Of a stretch of 64,000 nucleotides of DNA, positions 17,493 through 26,799 are shown piece after piece; the stretch's first letter is position 1; every line of letters starts with the position of its first letter. The DNA lies in contig NZ_CP117883.1 in NCBI RefSeq assembly GCF_028736215.1, forward strand, positions 2,728,001 through 2,792,000, read 5' to 3'. The position numbers and the translations under genes were made by a program. Below the pieces are notes generated by a model. It saw nothing but the letters and a program-made list of their open reading frames with translations, was not told where the DNA came from and made no database searches. The stretch comes from Mucilaginibacter sp. KACC 22773 (lineage in GTDB: Bacteria > Bacteroidota > Bacteroidia > Sphingobacteriales > Sphingobacteriaceae).

Positions 17493-19175
17493 ATGTATTA
17501 CATCATTTTTACGGTACTACTTTTGTCTATTGTGCTAACAATTTCATACATAGTATCTTATTTTGGGAGATTGCGGGCTAAAGAAAAAAAACTGGAGAAA
17601 ATCAAAAATAAATGGGCTAAACCGGTAAACTCTAAGCGCAATTTCGATTTGATAAAGATTTACCTGGATGAAGATATTACTAAAGGCAAAATAACAGCGG
17701 TAACCTCGGATGATCTTGACCTGAAAAATGTTTTTAACTATATAGACAGAACTAATTCAAAACCCGGAAAACAATTATTATATAAAAAACTACATTTTCC
17801 GGAAACATCACTTGATAATTTATTGAAACTTGATGCTAAGGTAACGGCCCTGAACGCGGATGCACCTAATCGCGAATTTTTGGAACTCGAACTTTCAAAG
17901 CTCAACCATAGTAATGCCTATCAAATTCCCAACTTATTTTTAAAAACGCATACGCCATTATTTGCACCTGTAATGGCTTTGTACGTTAAAATCGTGCCGT
18001 ATTTAATTTTAACGGTAATTATTTCACTTATTGTTATACCTAACCCTGTTAGCCTGATTATATTGGGCGTTCTGTTGGGTTATAACACAATATTTCATTT
18101 TGCCAGCAAGAAAAAGACAGCTGGATATTCTGACTCACTGCCCCAACTGTTAATAATGCATAAAGTAGCCGTTTGGTTAGTTAAATATGCCAATATCGGC
18201 GATACAGGTGACATCAAAAGGTGCCTCGTAAATCTCGCCGGCCTGAGACGATCATTGACTATTGTGAATTTCGAAAGTGAGCTGGTGGTTGATTCGGACT
18301 CCCCTGGCTATGCGGTATTCCAGTTTTTTAAGGTGCTTTTTCTGCTCGAACCCCATATCTACACCAATTCAATAAACCACATTGGCAAATTCCGCGACGA
18401 TATTGAAAAGGTGTACAACTTTGTAGCCGAGGTAGATATGCTGATAGCCATACAATCGGTAAGGGAAGGTTTGCCGTTTTATAGCAAGCCTGAATTTATC
18501 AGCGAGGATGCCAAAATGGAAATTACCGACCTGTTCCATCCTTTGATAGATAATTGTGTGCCTAATTCATTGTATACCCGGGCAGATAGGGGAGCTTTGA
18601 TAACCGGCTCAAACATGTCGGGGAAAACTACATTCATTAAGGCAATAGCAATCAATACTTTGTTGGCCCAAACTATATTTACCAGCTGCGCCAAGGCTTA
18701 CAAGGCACCATTCCTGAAAATACAAACCAGTATCAAAATAACAGATAGTATTGAAGAGCAACAAAGCTTTTTTCAGGCACAGGCGATGGCTATATTAAAT
18801 ATTGTTGATAGCAGCAGTGCTGCCGAAGAAATTAAAAGCCTGGTTATTATAGATGAAATTTTCAGGGGAACAAATACAATTGAACGTATTGCGGCCGCAA
18901 AATCGGTATTATCATATATCACAGCCAATGATAATTTTGTTTTTGTATCTACCCATGACCTTGAACTGGCCGAATTACTTGACGAAGACTTTGCCATTTA
19001 CTCGTTTGAAGATTCCAAATCGGGCAAAACGCTGGTATTTGATTACAAATTAAAAGAGGGACTGCTTAAAAGCAAAAATGGTATTGCCATATTGGCCTCC
19101 ATGGGCTATCCGGAATCTGTAATTGATGACGCCAATATTGTTAGCGAACGCATGATGTTGAAATATATGGAGTAG
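17493..19175 (+). CDS. Membrane-anchored MutS-family ATPase
   Basis: A MutS-like protein of 560 residues with the clamp/lever and ATPase domains but no mismatch-recognition domain I. An N-terminal hydrophobic helix (1-20) and a central pair (about 160-205) predict membrane attachment. The ATPase domain has Walker A GSNMSGKTT (about 371-379), Walker B LVIIDEIFRGT (about 450) and the STHDLELAELL segment. The family is widespread in Bacteroidota and separate from MutS1 mismatch repair; its role is unknown, and lack of domain I argues against mismatch recognition. Its stop lies 4 bp from the convergent cbpM stop. Confidence 0.85.
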   Translation: MYYIIFTVLLLSIVLTISYIVSYFGRLRAKEKKLEKIKNKWAKPVNSKRNFDLIKIYLDEDITKGKITAVTSDDLDLKNVFNYIDRTNSKPGKQLLYKKLHFPETSLDNLLKLDAKVTALNADAPNREFLELELSKLNHSNAYQIPNLFLKTHTPLFAPVMALYVKIVPYLILTVIISLIVIPNPVSLIILGVLLGYNTIFHFASKKKTAGYSDSLPQLLIMHKVAVWLVKYANIGDTGDIKRCLVNLAGLRRSLTIVNFESELVVDSDSPGYAVFQFFKVLFLLEPHIYTNSINHIGKFRDDIEKVYNFVAEVDMLIAIQSVREGLPFYSKPEFISEDAKMEITDLFHPLIDNCVPNSLYTRADRGALITGSNMSGKTTFIKAIAINTLLAQTIFTSCAKAYKAPFLKIQTSIKITDSIEEQQSFFQAQAMAILNIVDSSSAAEEIKSLVIIDEIFRGTNTIERIAAAKSVLSYITANDNFVFVSTHDLELAELLDEDFAIYSFEDSKSGKTLVFDYKLKEGLLKSKNGIAILASMGYPESVIDDANIVSERMMLKYME

Positions 19176-19179
19176 GGGA

Positions 19180-19473
19180 CTACTCCCCCTCATACAGTTT
19201 CAGCTTATTCCTAAGCCCACGCATATTTTCCTGCATTTGCTCAATCCTGTCAAGCATATGGGTTATAGCCTCGATGCCTGCAATATTGATGTCCAACTCG
19301 TGCAAGCTAATTATTTTCTGAAGTTTTTTCAATTCCGACTCGGGAATGAATATGGTTTGGTCAACTTCTTTAACATCAACAAGCCCCGCCTGCCGCAATG
19401 AAGTAATAAAAGTGAACTCTACATTATGGTAAACACAAAATTCATCGACTGTAATTAGATTCTCCGTTTTCAT
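19180..19473 (-). CDS. cbpM: Chaperone modulator CbpM
   Basis: A 97-residue MerR-like helical protein. The N-terminus (LITVDEFCVYHNVEFTFITSLRQAGLV) forms the winged-helix-like part and the C-terminus (about 55-95) a coiled coil. In E. coli CbpM binds the J-domain of CbpA and blocks its action on DnaK. Here it follows the cbpA-like gene by 5 bp on the same strand, the usual arrangement. A short GGGGA-CTAC-TCCCC hairpin (19175-19188) overlaps both this stop and the stop of the convergent MutS-like gene. Confidence 0.85.
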   Translation of the reverse strand: MKTENLITVDEFCVYHNVEFTFITSLRQAGLVDVKEVDQTIFIPESELKKLQKIISLHELDINIAGIEAITHMLDRIEQMQENMRGLRNKLKLYEGE

Positions 19474-19478
19474 AATAT

Positions 19479-20384
19479 TCAGGATTTTGACAGTTCTTCA
19501 AACAGTTGCTTTTGTTTTTCGGTAAGGTTGGTTGGTATTTTTATATTATAGGTAAGATATAAGTCGCCAAACTCATTCTCTTTTTTATAAACTGGCATAC
19601 CCTTGCCTTTCAGTTTTACCTTAGTGCCATTTTGAGTTTCGGGCTTTACTTTAACTTTTACTTTTCCGGTTGGCGTTTCGGCCATGATCTCTCCACCTAA
19701 TACCGCTGTATATAAATCAAGATCAATGGTATTATAAAGGTTGGCGCCATCGCGTTTAAAACGGGCATCGGCAGGGATATTGAATTTAATAAACAGATCG
19801 CCGGCTGGGCCTCCATTTACACCCTGGCCCCCATGGCCTGCAATTTTAATAGTTTGGCCATTTTCAATTCCTGCCGGGATAGTAATTCGTATATTTTTTC
19901 CGTTAACGGTAAGCGTTTGCTTATGTGTTTGCAAAGTATCCTGCAGGTTCAATTGGAATTCGGCATTCAAATCCTGTCCGCGGTACCCTGTGCGGCGGCC
20001 GCCCCCTGCGCCTCCGGCTCCACCAAACATTGATTGGAAGAAATCCGAAAAATCTTCGCCTCCGCCAAAGCCGCCTCCAAATCCTTCAAAGCCACCCGTC
20101 CCACCATTGCTACGTTGCCGGTTTTGTTGCTGCCTGGTTTGTTGTTCATATGCTTCGCCATGTTGCCAGTTTTCGCCGTATTTATCGTATTTTTTCCGTT
20201 TTTCGGGGTCGCTTAGTACTTCATTGGCCTCGTTTATTTCCTGGAATTTTTTATTCGCTTCAGCGTCGTTGGGGTTTAAGTCGGGATGATATTTGCGGGC
20301 CAGCTTGCGGTAAGCATTTTTAACGTCTTTGTCCGAAGCTGCCTTGTCTACCCCTAATATTTTATAATAATCAATAAAAGCCAT
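19479..20384 (-). CDS. cbpA: DnaJ-class co-chaperone CbpA
   Basis: A 301-residue class B J-protein that delivers clients to DnaK and stimulates its ATPase. The J-domain spans residues 1-70 with HPD in KYHPDLN. A Gly/Phe/Gln-rich linker (75-135; [16 protein letters not shown] and GGAGGAGGG) follows, then two C-terminal beta client-binding domains (about 140-300). There are no zinc-finger CxxCxGxG repeats, which separates it from DnaJ. The next gene is its modulator cbpM. The G/F linker is longer and more glycine-rich than in E. coli CbpA. Confidence 0.92.
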   Translation of the reverse strand: MAFIDYYKILGVDKAASDKDVKNAYRKLARKYHPDLNPNDAEANKKFQEINEANEVLSDPEKRKKYDKYGENWQHGEAYEQQTRQQQNRQRSNGGTGGFEGFGGGFGGGEDFSDFFQSMFGGAGGAGGGRRTGYRGQDLNAEFQLNLQDTLQTHKQTLTVNGKNIRITIPAGIENGQTIKIAGHGGQGVNGGPAGDLFIKFNIPADARFKRDGANLYNTIDLDLYTAVLGGEIMAETPTGKVKVKVKPETQNGTKVKLKGKGMPVYKKENEFGDLYLTYNIKIPTNLTEKQKQLFEELSKS

Positions 20385-20609
20385 GATTGGTTGATGTGTA
20401 ACTTATTCTAATAACTGTATAAAGATAAGATGGTTTTCAAATAATCCGGCATTATAAACGGTCAACATTTGGTTATATATTCTAATTATATCACGCGGTT
20501 GTTTTTACCAGATTTGTAATGCCGCCAAACATCAGGATCGTTTTACCTGGGAGTGAATAGCGATGAAAGAAAAAATATAAAGTTTAAAATAGTAGTGTAA
20601 ATTTGATAC

Positions 20610-20945
20610 ATGCAAAACCAATTTTTTCACCTCTTTAGCGATATCAAAACCAAAGAGATTGCGCCGGGATATTTTTCAAAACTGATCCACACCAAATCCA
20701 ACACCATCAATTTTATTGAAGTAAAGGCTGGCATATCTTTACCGATGCATAAACACGTACACGAACAATCTTCGTTTGTGCTGGAAGGCAAATTTGAGCT
20801 TACTGTTGATGGTATTCCGCAGGTGTTAGATCCCGGGATGTTTGCAATCATCCCATCAAATATTGTGCATGGTGGTACCGCTGTTACTGATTGCAAACTA
20901 ATTGATATTTTTAGCCCTGCCCGCGAGGATTATAAATTATTGTAA
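20610..20945 (+). CDS. Cupin-domain protein
   Basis: A single-domain cupin of 111 residues. Motif 1 is in LPMHKHVHEQSSFVLEGKFEL with three His and a Glu-like ligand set, and motif 2 is in PGMFAIIPSNIVHGG. It probably binds a divalent metal in the cytoplasm; members range from dioxygenases and isomerases to small-molecule sensors, so no reaction is assigned. A perfect -7-like box TAAATTTG lies at 20598-20605, only 4 bases before the ATG. If it is used, the transcript is nearly leaderless. Confidence 0.8.
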   Translation: MQNQFFHLFSDIKTKEIAPGYFSKLIHTKSNTINFIEVKAGISLPMHKHVHEQSSFVLEGKFELTVDGIPQVLDPGMFAIIPSNIVHGGTAVTDCKLIDIFSPAREDYKLL

Positions 20946-21012
20946 GCGGTTAATTTTGTTAGGGATTTATTGCTGTAAATACTAAGTTTGCCCTCCCAAA
21001 AAACAACATACT

Positions 21013-21522
21013 ATGCCAATAACCAAAGCAACGCTTACCGACGTGGCCGAACTAAATATATTAATTAATAGTGCCTACCGGGGCGAAGAATCAAAAAAAG
21101 GCTGGACTACAGAAACAGACCTGGTTGGCGGTATCAGGATTGATGAACCGATGTTGATTGATTACCTGAATAACGATGCCATCACTATTTTAAAATATAC
21201 CAACACAGATGGCAAGATCATAGGTACGGTATATCTTGAAGTTAAAGGGGATAAGTTATACCTGGGTATGTTTAGCGTATCGCCGGCGCTGCAAAATGGG
21301 GGAGTGGGTCGCGCTTTAATTGAGGAGGCCGAAGTTATTGCAAAGCGACTTAACCTCCATACCATCAGCATGACGGTAATACGTAGCCGCAAAGAGTTGA
21401 TTAGCTGGTATGAGCGGCGCGGTTACGCATTCACGGGCGAAATTCAGCCATTTCATGATCACGGCCGTTTTGGAGCACCAAAAGAATTGATAGAACTTAT
21501 TGTAATGGAAAAAACGGTTTAA
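21013..21522 (+). CDS. GNAT-family N-acetyltransferase
   Basis: A 169-residue acetyl-CoA-dependent acyltransferase. The acetyl-CoA pyrophosphate loop is QNGGVGRAL (about 97-105), preceded by the beta-4 strand YLGMFSVSP and followed by the ISWYERRGYAFTGE segment typical of the domain end. The substrate is unknown. The stop codon overlaps the end of the convergent broken acetyltransferase gene by 3 bp (21519-21521 against 21520-21522). Confidence 0.85.
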   Translation: MPITKATLTDVAELNILINSAYRGEESKKGWTTETDLVGGIRIDEPMLIDYLNNDAITILKYTNTDGKIIGTVYLEVKGDKLYLGMFSVSPALQNGGVGRALIEEAEVIAKRLNLHTISMTVIRSRKELISWYERRGYAFTGEIQPFHDHGRFGAPKELIELIVMEKTV

Positions 21523-22148
21523 GCGCCGTTATTCATTAGTTGCTGAAAACTATCAATAAACTGGCCCACGTGTAAGCCATCTACCAGGGCGTGATGTACA
21601 TGGATAGATACAGGCATTGATCTTTTGCCATCCTCTTGTATTGTCATTTTGCCAAAGGAGATCTTGGGGCAGCTATCTTCAATACCAAACATCCGGGCAT
21701 GCGATATACTGGTAAAGTCGATCCACGGTAATGACGAAAACCGGATGATATTGGTTGCCGAAGAGCGTACCAGCTCATTGGATTATTGCACCTGCTCAAC
21801 CTCCTGATTGGCGGTAACTATAAATTCATCAAATGAAGGCGCGTATGGAAACGATCCGAAGCCGAATGTGCCATTTGCACGCCCAACGGTTGATCCTCCG
21901 TCTACCTGATCGTGGATGTATACTTCATCACCTTCGATGCGATAAGTAAATTCGGCTATTTTTTGCGAAGCAGCTAACGCAAGGTACATGGTGTATAAAA
22001 AGAATGATGCCTTTTTTTCTTTGGCAAATACGTACGCGGCTGTACAATCCATAATTACGGTTACACCGTAATAAGGCTCGTCAAATTGCTTAAAGAAAAG
22101 AAAATGTTCTTTGCGTACCCAGGTATCAAGATCTAATTTTTTCTTCAT
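21519..22148 (-). pseudogene. Chloramphenicol acetyltransferase (CatA-like), interrupted by a stop
   Basis: Read through, this is a normal 209-codon CatA-type gene: it starts MKKKLDLDTWVRKEHFLFF and ends in the catalytic motif HVHHALVDGLHVG. Codon 122 (21783-21785) is TAA, in frame with conserved sequence on both sides (EVEQVQ, stop, SNELVRSSATNIIRF). The catalytic histidine lies after the stop, so the 121-residue product should be inactive. No frameshift is needed, which fits a single base change. The start overlaps the upstream HAD gene in an ATGA junction, so they form an operon. A sequencing error is the main alternative. Confidence 0.82.
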
Positions 22149-22834
22149 CCTTTTACCGATGATAAAATATCTGTAAGCTTATCGGCCTGCATAAATTTTT
22201 CATGACTTAAGCTTGTCTCCACATGTTCATGTGCCCAGGTGGTATGATAGGGTACATGTATAGCATATCCGCCAATATTCAACACCGGCATTACATCCGA
22301 TTTAAGCGAATTGCCCACCATCATAAACTCTTCAGGGTTGATATCAAGGTGTTTTATCAGTTTAATATAATCATCTTCCTTTTTATCGCTCATAATCTCG
22401 ATATGGTGAAAATAATGCGACAGGCCCGATTTTTTTAGTTTACGTTCCTGGTCAAGCAGATCGCCTTTTGTGGCTACAACCAGGCGATAATCGGTTTTTA
22501 GCGTTGATAAAACGTGCTCCACGCCATCCAGCAGTTCAATAGGCTCATTAAGCATCTCCCGCCCATATTGTAAAATAATGTTGATGGTATCAATACCAAT
22601 CTTATTGTCTGATATTTTTAATGCGGCTTCAATCATGCTCAGGATATAGCCTTTTATGCCGTATCCGTAAAGGGGCAGGTTATCAACCTCTACCTTAAAA
22701 AGCTCCTTTGAAATATCATGTTCGGGCAAAAAATCTTCCAGCAGGCTGCAAAACTTTCTCTCTGTATTCTGAAAATAAGGTTCGTTAACCCAAAGGGTAT
22801 CGTCGGCATCAAAAGCGATAACTTTTAATTTCAT
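22145..22834 (-). CDS. HAD-family hydrolase
   Basis: A 229-residue HAD-superfamily phosphatase of the group with the FDADDTLWVNEPYF start (nucleophile D9, acid D11). Motif II is LVVATKG, the lysine lies in LKKSGLSHYFHHIE, and motif IV is MMVGNSLKSDV. The cap is at about 17-95. The ATG at 22834 begins the conserved first strand; an upstream frame to 22933 adds 33 residues without family match. It shares an ATGA overlap with the broken acetyltransferase gene, so both are transcribed together. The substrate is unknown. Confidence 0.85.
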   Translation of the reverse strand: MKLKVIAFDADDTLWVNEPYFQNTERKFCSLLEDFLPEHDISKELFKVEVDNLPLYGYGIKGYILSMIEAALKISDNKIGIDTINIILQYGREMLNEPIELLDGVEHVLSTLKTDYRLVVATKGDLLDQERKLKKSGLSHYFHHIEIMSDKKEDDYIKLIKHLDINPEEFMMVGNSLKSDVMPVLNIGGYAIHVPYHTTWAHEHVETSLSHEKFMQADKLTDILSSVKG

Positions 22835-23174
22835 GGTAATTGGTAAACTGATTGCAATAATAACGATACCGCTTGAATTATTTGGCAAAATTGCATTAAT
22901 GGCAGTGCAAACGCATCTAAGTTGGGTTAACATAACTTAACACATTTCAGGAATATATTTATAAATATCTAATAATCAGTACTTTGCAATTCAGATAAGG
23001 TTAACATTAAACTGATGTTTTGCCAAATTTAAACGCATAAATTTTTGAGCCTATTAGTGGCCAAAATAGGTACCAAACAGATTTAAATCTTTTAGTAAGA
23101 AGCACGTAATAAACACAAAGTAAGCAATATCTTTTTTAATAATCCGGTAACCTTTTTTTCAAAAACTGGTCTCC
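22835..23174. other. Divergent intergenic region, AT-rich
   Basis: These 340 bases separate the minus-strand HAD gene from the plus-strand DUF1493-like gene. They are AT-rich, and a TACTTTGC stretch near 22980 resembles a shortened -7 box, but no full TAnnTTTG box and no strong hairpin is seen. No small gene with convincing features was found. Confidence 0.35.
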
Positions 23175-23597
23175 ATGATGCAACCTTTGTTTTTAAAACA
23201 ACGTCCTATAACCAACATGATCAAAACTATTCAATTAATGGAAGAGATACTGCCCCCTTTAAAAGAATTTATTGTTGATTATTGCAGCCGCTACAAAATT
23301 CGCAGTGTAGATCCCGGCAGCCTTTGCCTTGAAACCAGCCTTGATCTTGACCTCGATATTTTTGATATCGAAATAGACCTCTTTCTGGCCGATTTTACCG
23401 ATCAGTTTAAAATAGACCAATCTAAATTTACCTGGTACAAATACGGGTACCCCAAAGGTTCAACCCGGGTAAGGATGATAAAAATGGTGTTTGGGTATAA
23501 CAGCACCTGGGTAAAGCAACTTGCACACTACTGTTACAAACCCAAGTTTAAAGTGCGCAATTTGCAGGACGCCGTTATAACCGGCATGTTGGTGTAA
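23175..23597 (+). CDS. DUF1493-like protein
   Basis: A 140-residue cytoplasmic protein resembling DUF1493 (acyl-carrier-like acidic proteins). Visible features are the acidic stretch SLDLDLDIFDIEIDLFLADFTDQFKID and a C-terminal KFKVRNLQDAVITGMLV, like the final helix of that family. A later ATG at 23217 (MIKTIQLMEEILPPL) would remove 14 residues and fits the family start better, so the true start is uncertain. No serine in a DSL motif is visible, so phosphopantetheine attachment is not supported. The role is unknown. Confidence 0.6.
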   Translation: MMQPLFLKQRPITNMIKTIQLMEEILPPLKEFIVDYCSRYKIRSVDPGSLCLETSLDLDLDIFDIEIDLFLADFTDQFKIDQSKFTWYKYGYPKGSTRVRMIKMVFGYNSTWVKQLAHYCYKPKFKVRNLQDAVITGMLV

Positions 23598-23676
23598 TCG
23601 CAAAGCCCGCCGATCTGACTGAAAATCTGCATTGCAGCCGCAAATAGGGTATCACCTAAAATATTTTTGCTTTGTG

Positions 23677-23898
23677 TTAAAGATCAGTAGCCCTTGTATG
23701 GGTACGCTTTACATAATTACGGATATCGAGCACAATACCGGCGAAGAAGTAGAATATAAGGGGGAAACCTACCGCTAAAAACGATGAATAAATAAAAAAC
23801 AAACGGATTTTGGCTATCGAAATGTTGAATTTTTCGCCCAGGTATGTACATACACCGAAGGAGTAGCGTTCAAAAAAAGTTAATATTCTTTGTAGCAT
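23677..23898 (-). CDS. PspC-like small membrane protein
   Basis: A 73-residue protein with the PspC-domain pattern: FERYSFGVCTYLGEKFNISIAKIRLFFIYSS, then a hydrophobic helix (about 35-60, AVGFPLIFYFFAGIVLDI). PspC proteins sit in the inner membrane and take part in envelope-stress signalling in Proteobacteria; in Bacteroidota their role is not settled. It begins 1 bp after the DUF2851 stop, so translation is probably coupled. Confidence 0.7.
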   Translation of the reverse strand: MLQRILTFFERYSFGVCTYLGEKFNISIAKIRLFFIYSSFLAVGFPLIFYFFAGIVLDIRNYVKRTHTRATDL

Positions 23899-23899
23899 G

Positions 23900-25186
23900 T
23901 CAGCTGAGCTTTAATATTTTATTACCAACGCCACATTGCAGGCATTTCTTGTAATTACAATAGTTATTTTTTAGTTCGAGCAGTGCCTGCGATTCAAATG
24001 CGTTTGTAATTTTCACCCCTAAGTTAACAAAATCTGCGGTAATATTGTTCTTCTCGGCCGGTAAATTTTCTAAAAGTTTTAGTGCGCGGCTAATATAATA
24101 TTGCTGCTGGTGGTGTTTGCCATAGCTAAACAAGAACAATGCGAGTGTATTGATAAGCAATATATCAACCGAAGCCGCTCCCATAACTTTAGGCAATGGT
24201 TTTGAAACTACATCAAAACGGTAATGATTGTCCCAATACTCGTTTGTTTTAATGGATGCAAACAGGTTGCGTAAGGCATCGATATCCTTTATCTCCAATA
24301 TCTTCGAAAACAGGTGATTGGCACTAACAATCAGCGCGGCAAATTGGGCAAGCCTGATGGTTGGGAAATTGGGAGGCCTTAAGCGCATAAATTTCCACAA
24401 ATGGTTTTCTATTGGTTTAAGGCCGTATTTCTTTCGCAGGTAATCATATTCCTTTTTTAACTTAACGGGATAGTCATCGCTTATTTCGCCCTCTAAAAAA
24501 CCTGCCTGGCCAAATATGAGCGCTTCAATTTGCATCGGGTTATTTTTGTTTTTAGCCAGTGTAAGTTGCGGTAACGATTTTGCCAGCAGTTCAAAGGGCA
24601 GGGCATTTGTTTTAAACCCAAAATTGGCGGCTAAAAACTGGTAAAACGTTTCTTCCCAATCGCCGCGGTTAATGGCAAGGGCGGCTATTACGGCAGTCGA
24701 TTTTTTTTCCAGCCGTTCCACCAAAACACGGGTAAGCCAGTTGTGCATAATTAGGCCGTCAACTGCACCAATACTTGCTTCACATGGTATGATAGTTTGG
24801 TTGCCGAATATCATCTGATGATAACGGCCATATAATTCAGCCGGAACCCTGTTATTTAACTGGAGCGTCGGTACTGTTCGGCCATTGTTTAGTTTTAATG
24901 GTAAATCGTTGTTATAAACAACATGCAAAATCACATTATTATAAGCTTCATCGGTGGTGTGTCCGTGCTTTTGCCAATCGGAAGCCGAAAGATGTACTTC
25001 CACATTTCCAGCCCAAAGCGTTTCTCCAATTTTAATCCGGGCGTTATGAAAATCGGGGCCGGAATCGCTGTTGTGAATACCCGTGGAAAATATTTCCAGT
25101 GCCTCGCCATCTTCCGTTCGCAAATCTGAACGGTCAAACAGACGGAATTTCCATACGTAATGCAAAAAATCTTCAGTGAAAAGCAT
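23900..25186 (-). CDS. DUF2851 family protein
   Basis: A 428-residue protein of the Bacteroidota-wide DUF2851 family. The N-terminal conserved part is LFTEDFLHYVWKFRLFD, then SGPDFHNARIKIGETLWAGNVEVHLSASDWQKHGHTTDEAYNNVILHVV. The conserved D, E, H and N residues of this segment resemble a nuclease-like core, but no activity is proved. The C-terminus ends in CNYKKCLQCGVGNKIL, a Cys cluster (CxxxxCxxC) that could bind zinc. It lies directly upstream of the PspC-like gene on the same strand. The function is unknown. Confidence 0.85.
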   Translation of the reverse strand: MLFTEDFLHYVWKFRLFDRSDLRTEDGEALEIFSTGIHNSDSGPDFHNARIKIGETLWAGNVEVHLSASDWQKHGHTTDEAYNNVILHVVYNNDLPLKLNNGRTVPTLQLNNRVPAELYGRYHQMIFGNQTIIPCEASIGAVDGLIMHNWLTRVLVERLEKKSTAVIAALAINRGDWEETFYQFLAANFGFKTNALPFELLAKSLPQLTLAKNKNNPMQIEALIFGQAGFLEGEISDDYPVKLKKEYDYLRKKYGLKPIENHLWKFMRLRPPNFPTIRLAQFAALIVSANHLFSKILEIKDIDALRNLFASIKTNEYWDNHYRFDVVSKPLPKVMGAASVDILLINTLALFLFSYGKHHQQQYYISRALKLLENLPAEKNNITADFVNLGVKITNAFESQALLELKNNYCNYKKCLQCGVGNKILKLS

Positions 25187-25293
25187 GCTTTAAATATAGT
25201 GAGTAGTTGATTTAGTTAGATTAGGCTGATTAAATTTTTTGTACGATAATTTGATTATGGTACATTTATACGTTTACCTTTTTTAAGCAAAAT

Positions 25294-26592
25294 ATGACTA
25301 ATACATCCCATGTTACCGTTAAAACAACAGGCGACCGTATCAAATCAATAATTGGCGGATCGTTAGGAAACCTGGTTGAATGGTACGATTGGTATGTGTA
25401 CTCTGCATTTTCGCTTTATTTCTCCAGCTCGTTTTTTCCCAAAGGCGACCAGACAGCCCAACTATTAAATACCGCAGGTGTATTTGCCCTTGGTTTTCTG
25501 ATGCGGCCGATAGGCGGGTGGCTGATGGGTACATATGCCGATAAACATGGCCGTAAAAAGGCGCTAACCATATCGGTGCTGCTCATGAGCCTTGGCTCGC
25601 TTATTATTACCATAACGCCTGGTTACAAAACTGTTGGTGTTGCTGCGCCGTTGCTGTTGGTGCTGGCCCGTGTTATACAGGGCCTGAGTGTTGGCGGCGA
25701 ATATGGTACAAGCGCGACTTATTTAAGCGAAATGGCAGGCCGCAAACACCGGGGCTTTTATTCCAGCTTTCAATATGTAACCCTCATTATGGGCCAGCTG
25801 CTTGCCCTGGGATTATTAGTTTTATTGCAACGAATATTTTTAACTGAGCAACAGTTACATGACTGGGGTTGGCGCATCGCTTTCGGCATCGGAGCATGTC
25901 TGGCTGTGATTACGATGTACCTGCGCCGTAGTTTGCAGGAATCCGCGTCCTTTGCTAAAGAAAAAACCAGTACAATAAACGGTACTATTGCCGAACTGAC
26001 CAAACACCCAAAGGCTGTACTTACAGTTATAGGCCTTACGGCAGGCGGTACATTGGCATTTTACACGTTTACAACATATATGCAAAAATTCCTGGTAGAT
26101 ACATCTGGGTTTAGCAAGGCAGAAGCTACCTTAATTTCAAGCCTTACTTTACTGGTTTTTATGCTGATACAGCCGCTATTTGGATTGTTATCTGATAACA
26201 TCGGGCGCAAACCATTGCTGATAGGCTTTGGCGTTTTAGGGACAATAACCACTATCCCGATACTCACGTTGCTGGGAGGCACAAAAGACGGCTGGATTGC
26301 CTTCGGCCTTATTTTGGCAGCACTTATTATTGTAAGTGGGTATACCTCTATTAATGCTGTTGTAAAGGCAGAACTTTTCCCGGCAAATATCCGGGCGCTT
26401 GGTGTTGGTTTCCCGTATGCCATTGCAGTATCTATATTTGGCGGCTCGGCCGAATACATTGCTTTAGGTTTTAAAACGGTGCATCACGCCCAATGGTTTT
26501 ACTGGTATGTAACCGTGTGCATAGCTTTATCATTAGCGCTGTATATTACCATGAGGGATACCCGGAAACACTCGAAGATGGAGGAGGATTAA
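25294..26592 (+). CDS. MFS transporter, MHS (KgtP/ProP-like) family
   Basis: A 432-residue, 12-helix major facilitator of the metabolite:H+ symporter group. Signature segments are NLVEWYDWYVYSAFSLYFSS at the start, the loop 2-3 motif GTYADKHGRKKAL, RVIQGLSVGGEYGTSATYLSE, and GLLSDNIGRKPLL in the second half. The set is typical of alpha-ketoglutarate, citrate, proline or shikimate symporters, with KgtP being the usual best match. It sits in the inner membrane. The gene is alone between the divergent DUF2851 gene and the Crp/Fnr gene, and the substrate is not certain. Confidence 0.88.
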   Translation: MTNTSHVTVKTTGDRIKSIIGGSLGNLVEWYDWYVYSAFSLYFSSSFFPKGDQTAQLLNTAGVFALGFLMRPIGGWLMGTYADKHGRKKALTISVLLMSLGSLIITITPGYKTVGVAAPLLLVLARVIQGLSVGGEYGTSATYLSEMAGRKHRGFYSSFQYVTLIMGQLLALGLLVLLQRIFLTEQQLHDWGWRIAFGIGACLAVITMYLRRSLQESASFAKEKTSTINGTIAELTKHPKAVLTVIGLTAGGTLAFYTFTTYMQKFLVDTSGFSKAEATLISSLTLLVFMLIQPLFGLLSDNIGRKPLLIGFGVLGTITTIPILTLLGGTKDGWIAFGLILAALIIVSGYTSINAVVKAELFPANIRALGVGFPYAIAVSIFGGSAEYIALGFKTVHHAQWFYWYVTVCIALSLALYITMRDTRKHSKMEED

Positions 26593-26799
26593 GGTTGGAT
26601 GTGTAGGTTTTTAGAATTCTAATATTAAAATGATCTTCTGAACCAAATTTACCGAATTAAGAGATTATTCATCCATTTATCCAGTATTATCCTGTTGTAA
26701 AGTTCTAATGCCTTAAATATTGCTTCTGCCGATGGGTATTGTTATTTTGCGGGGGAGAGGGGTTGGTGGCATTACCGCATTTTATTTATCTTCGGGGCC

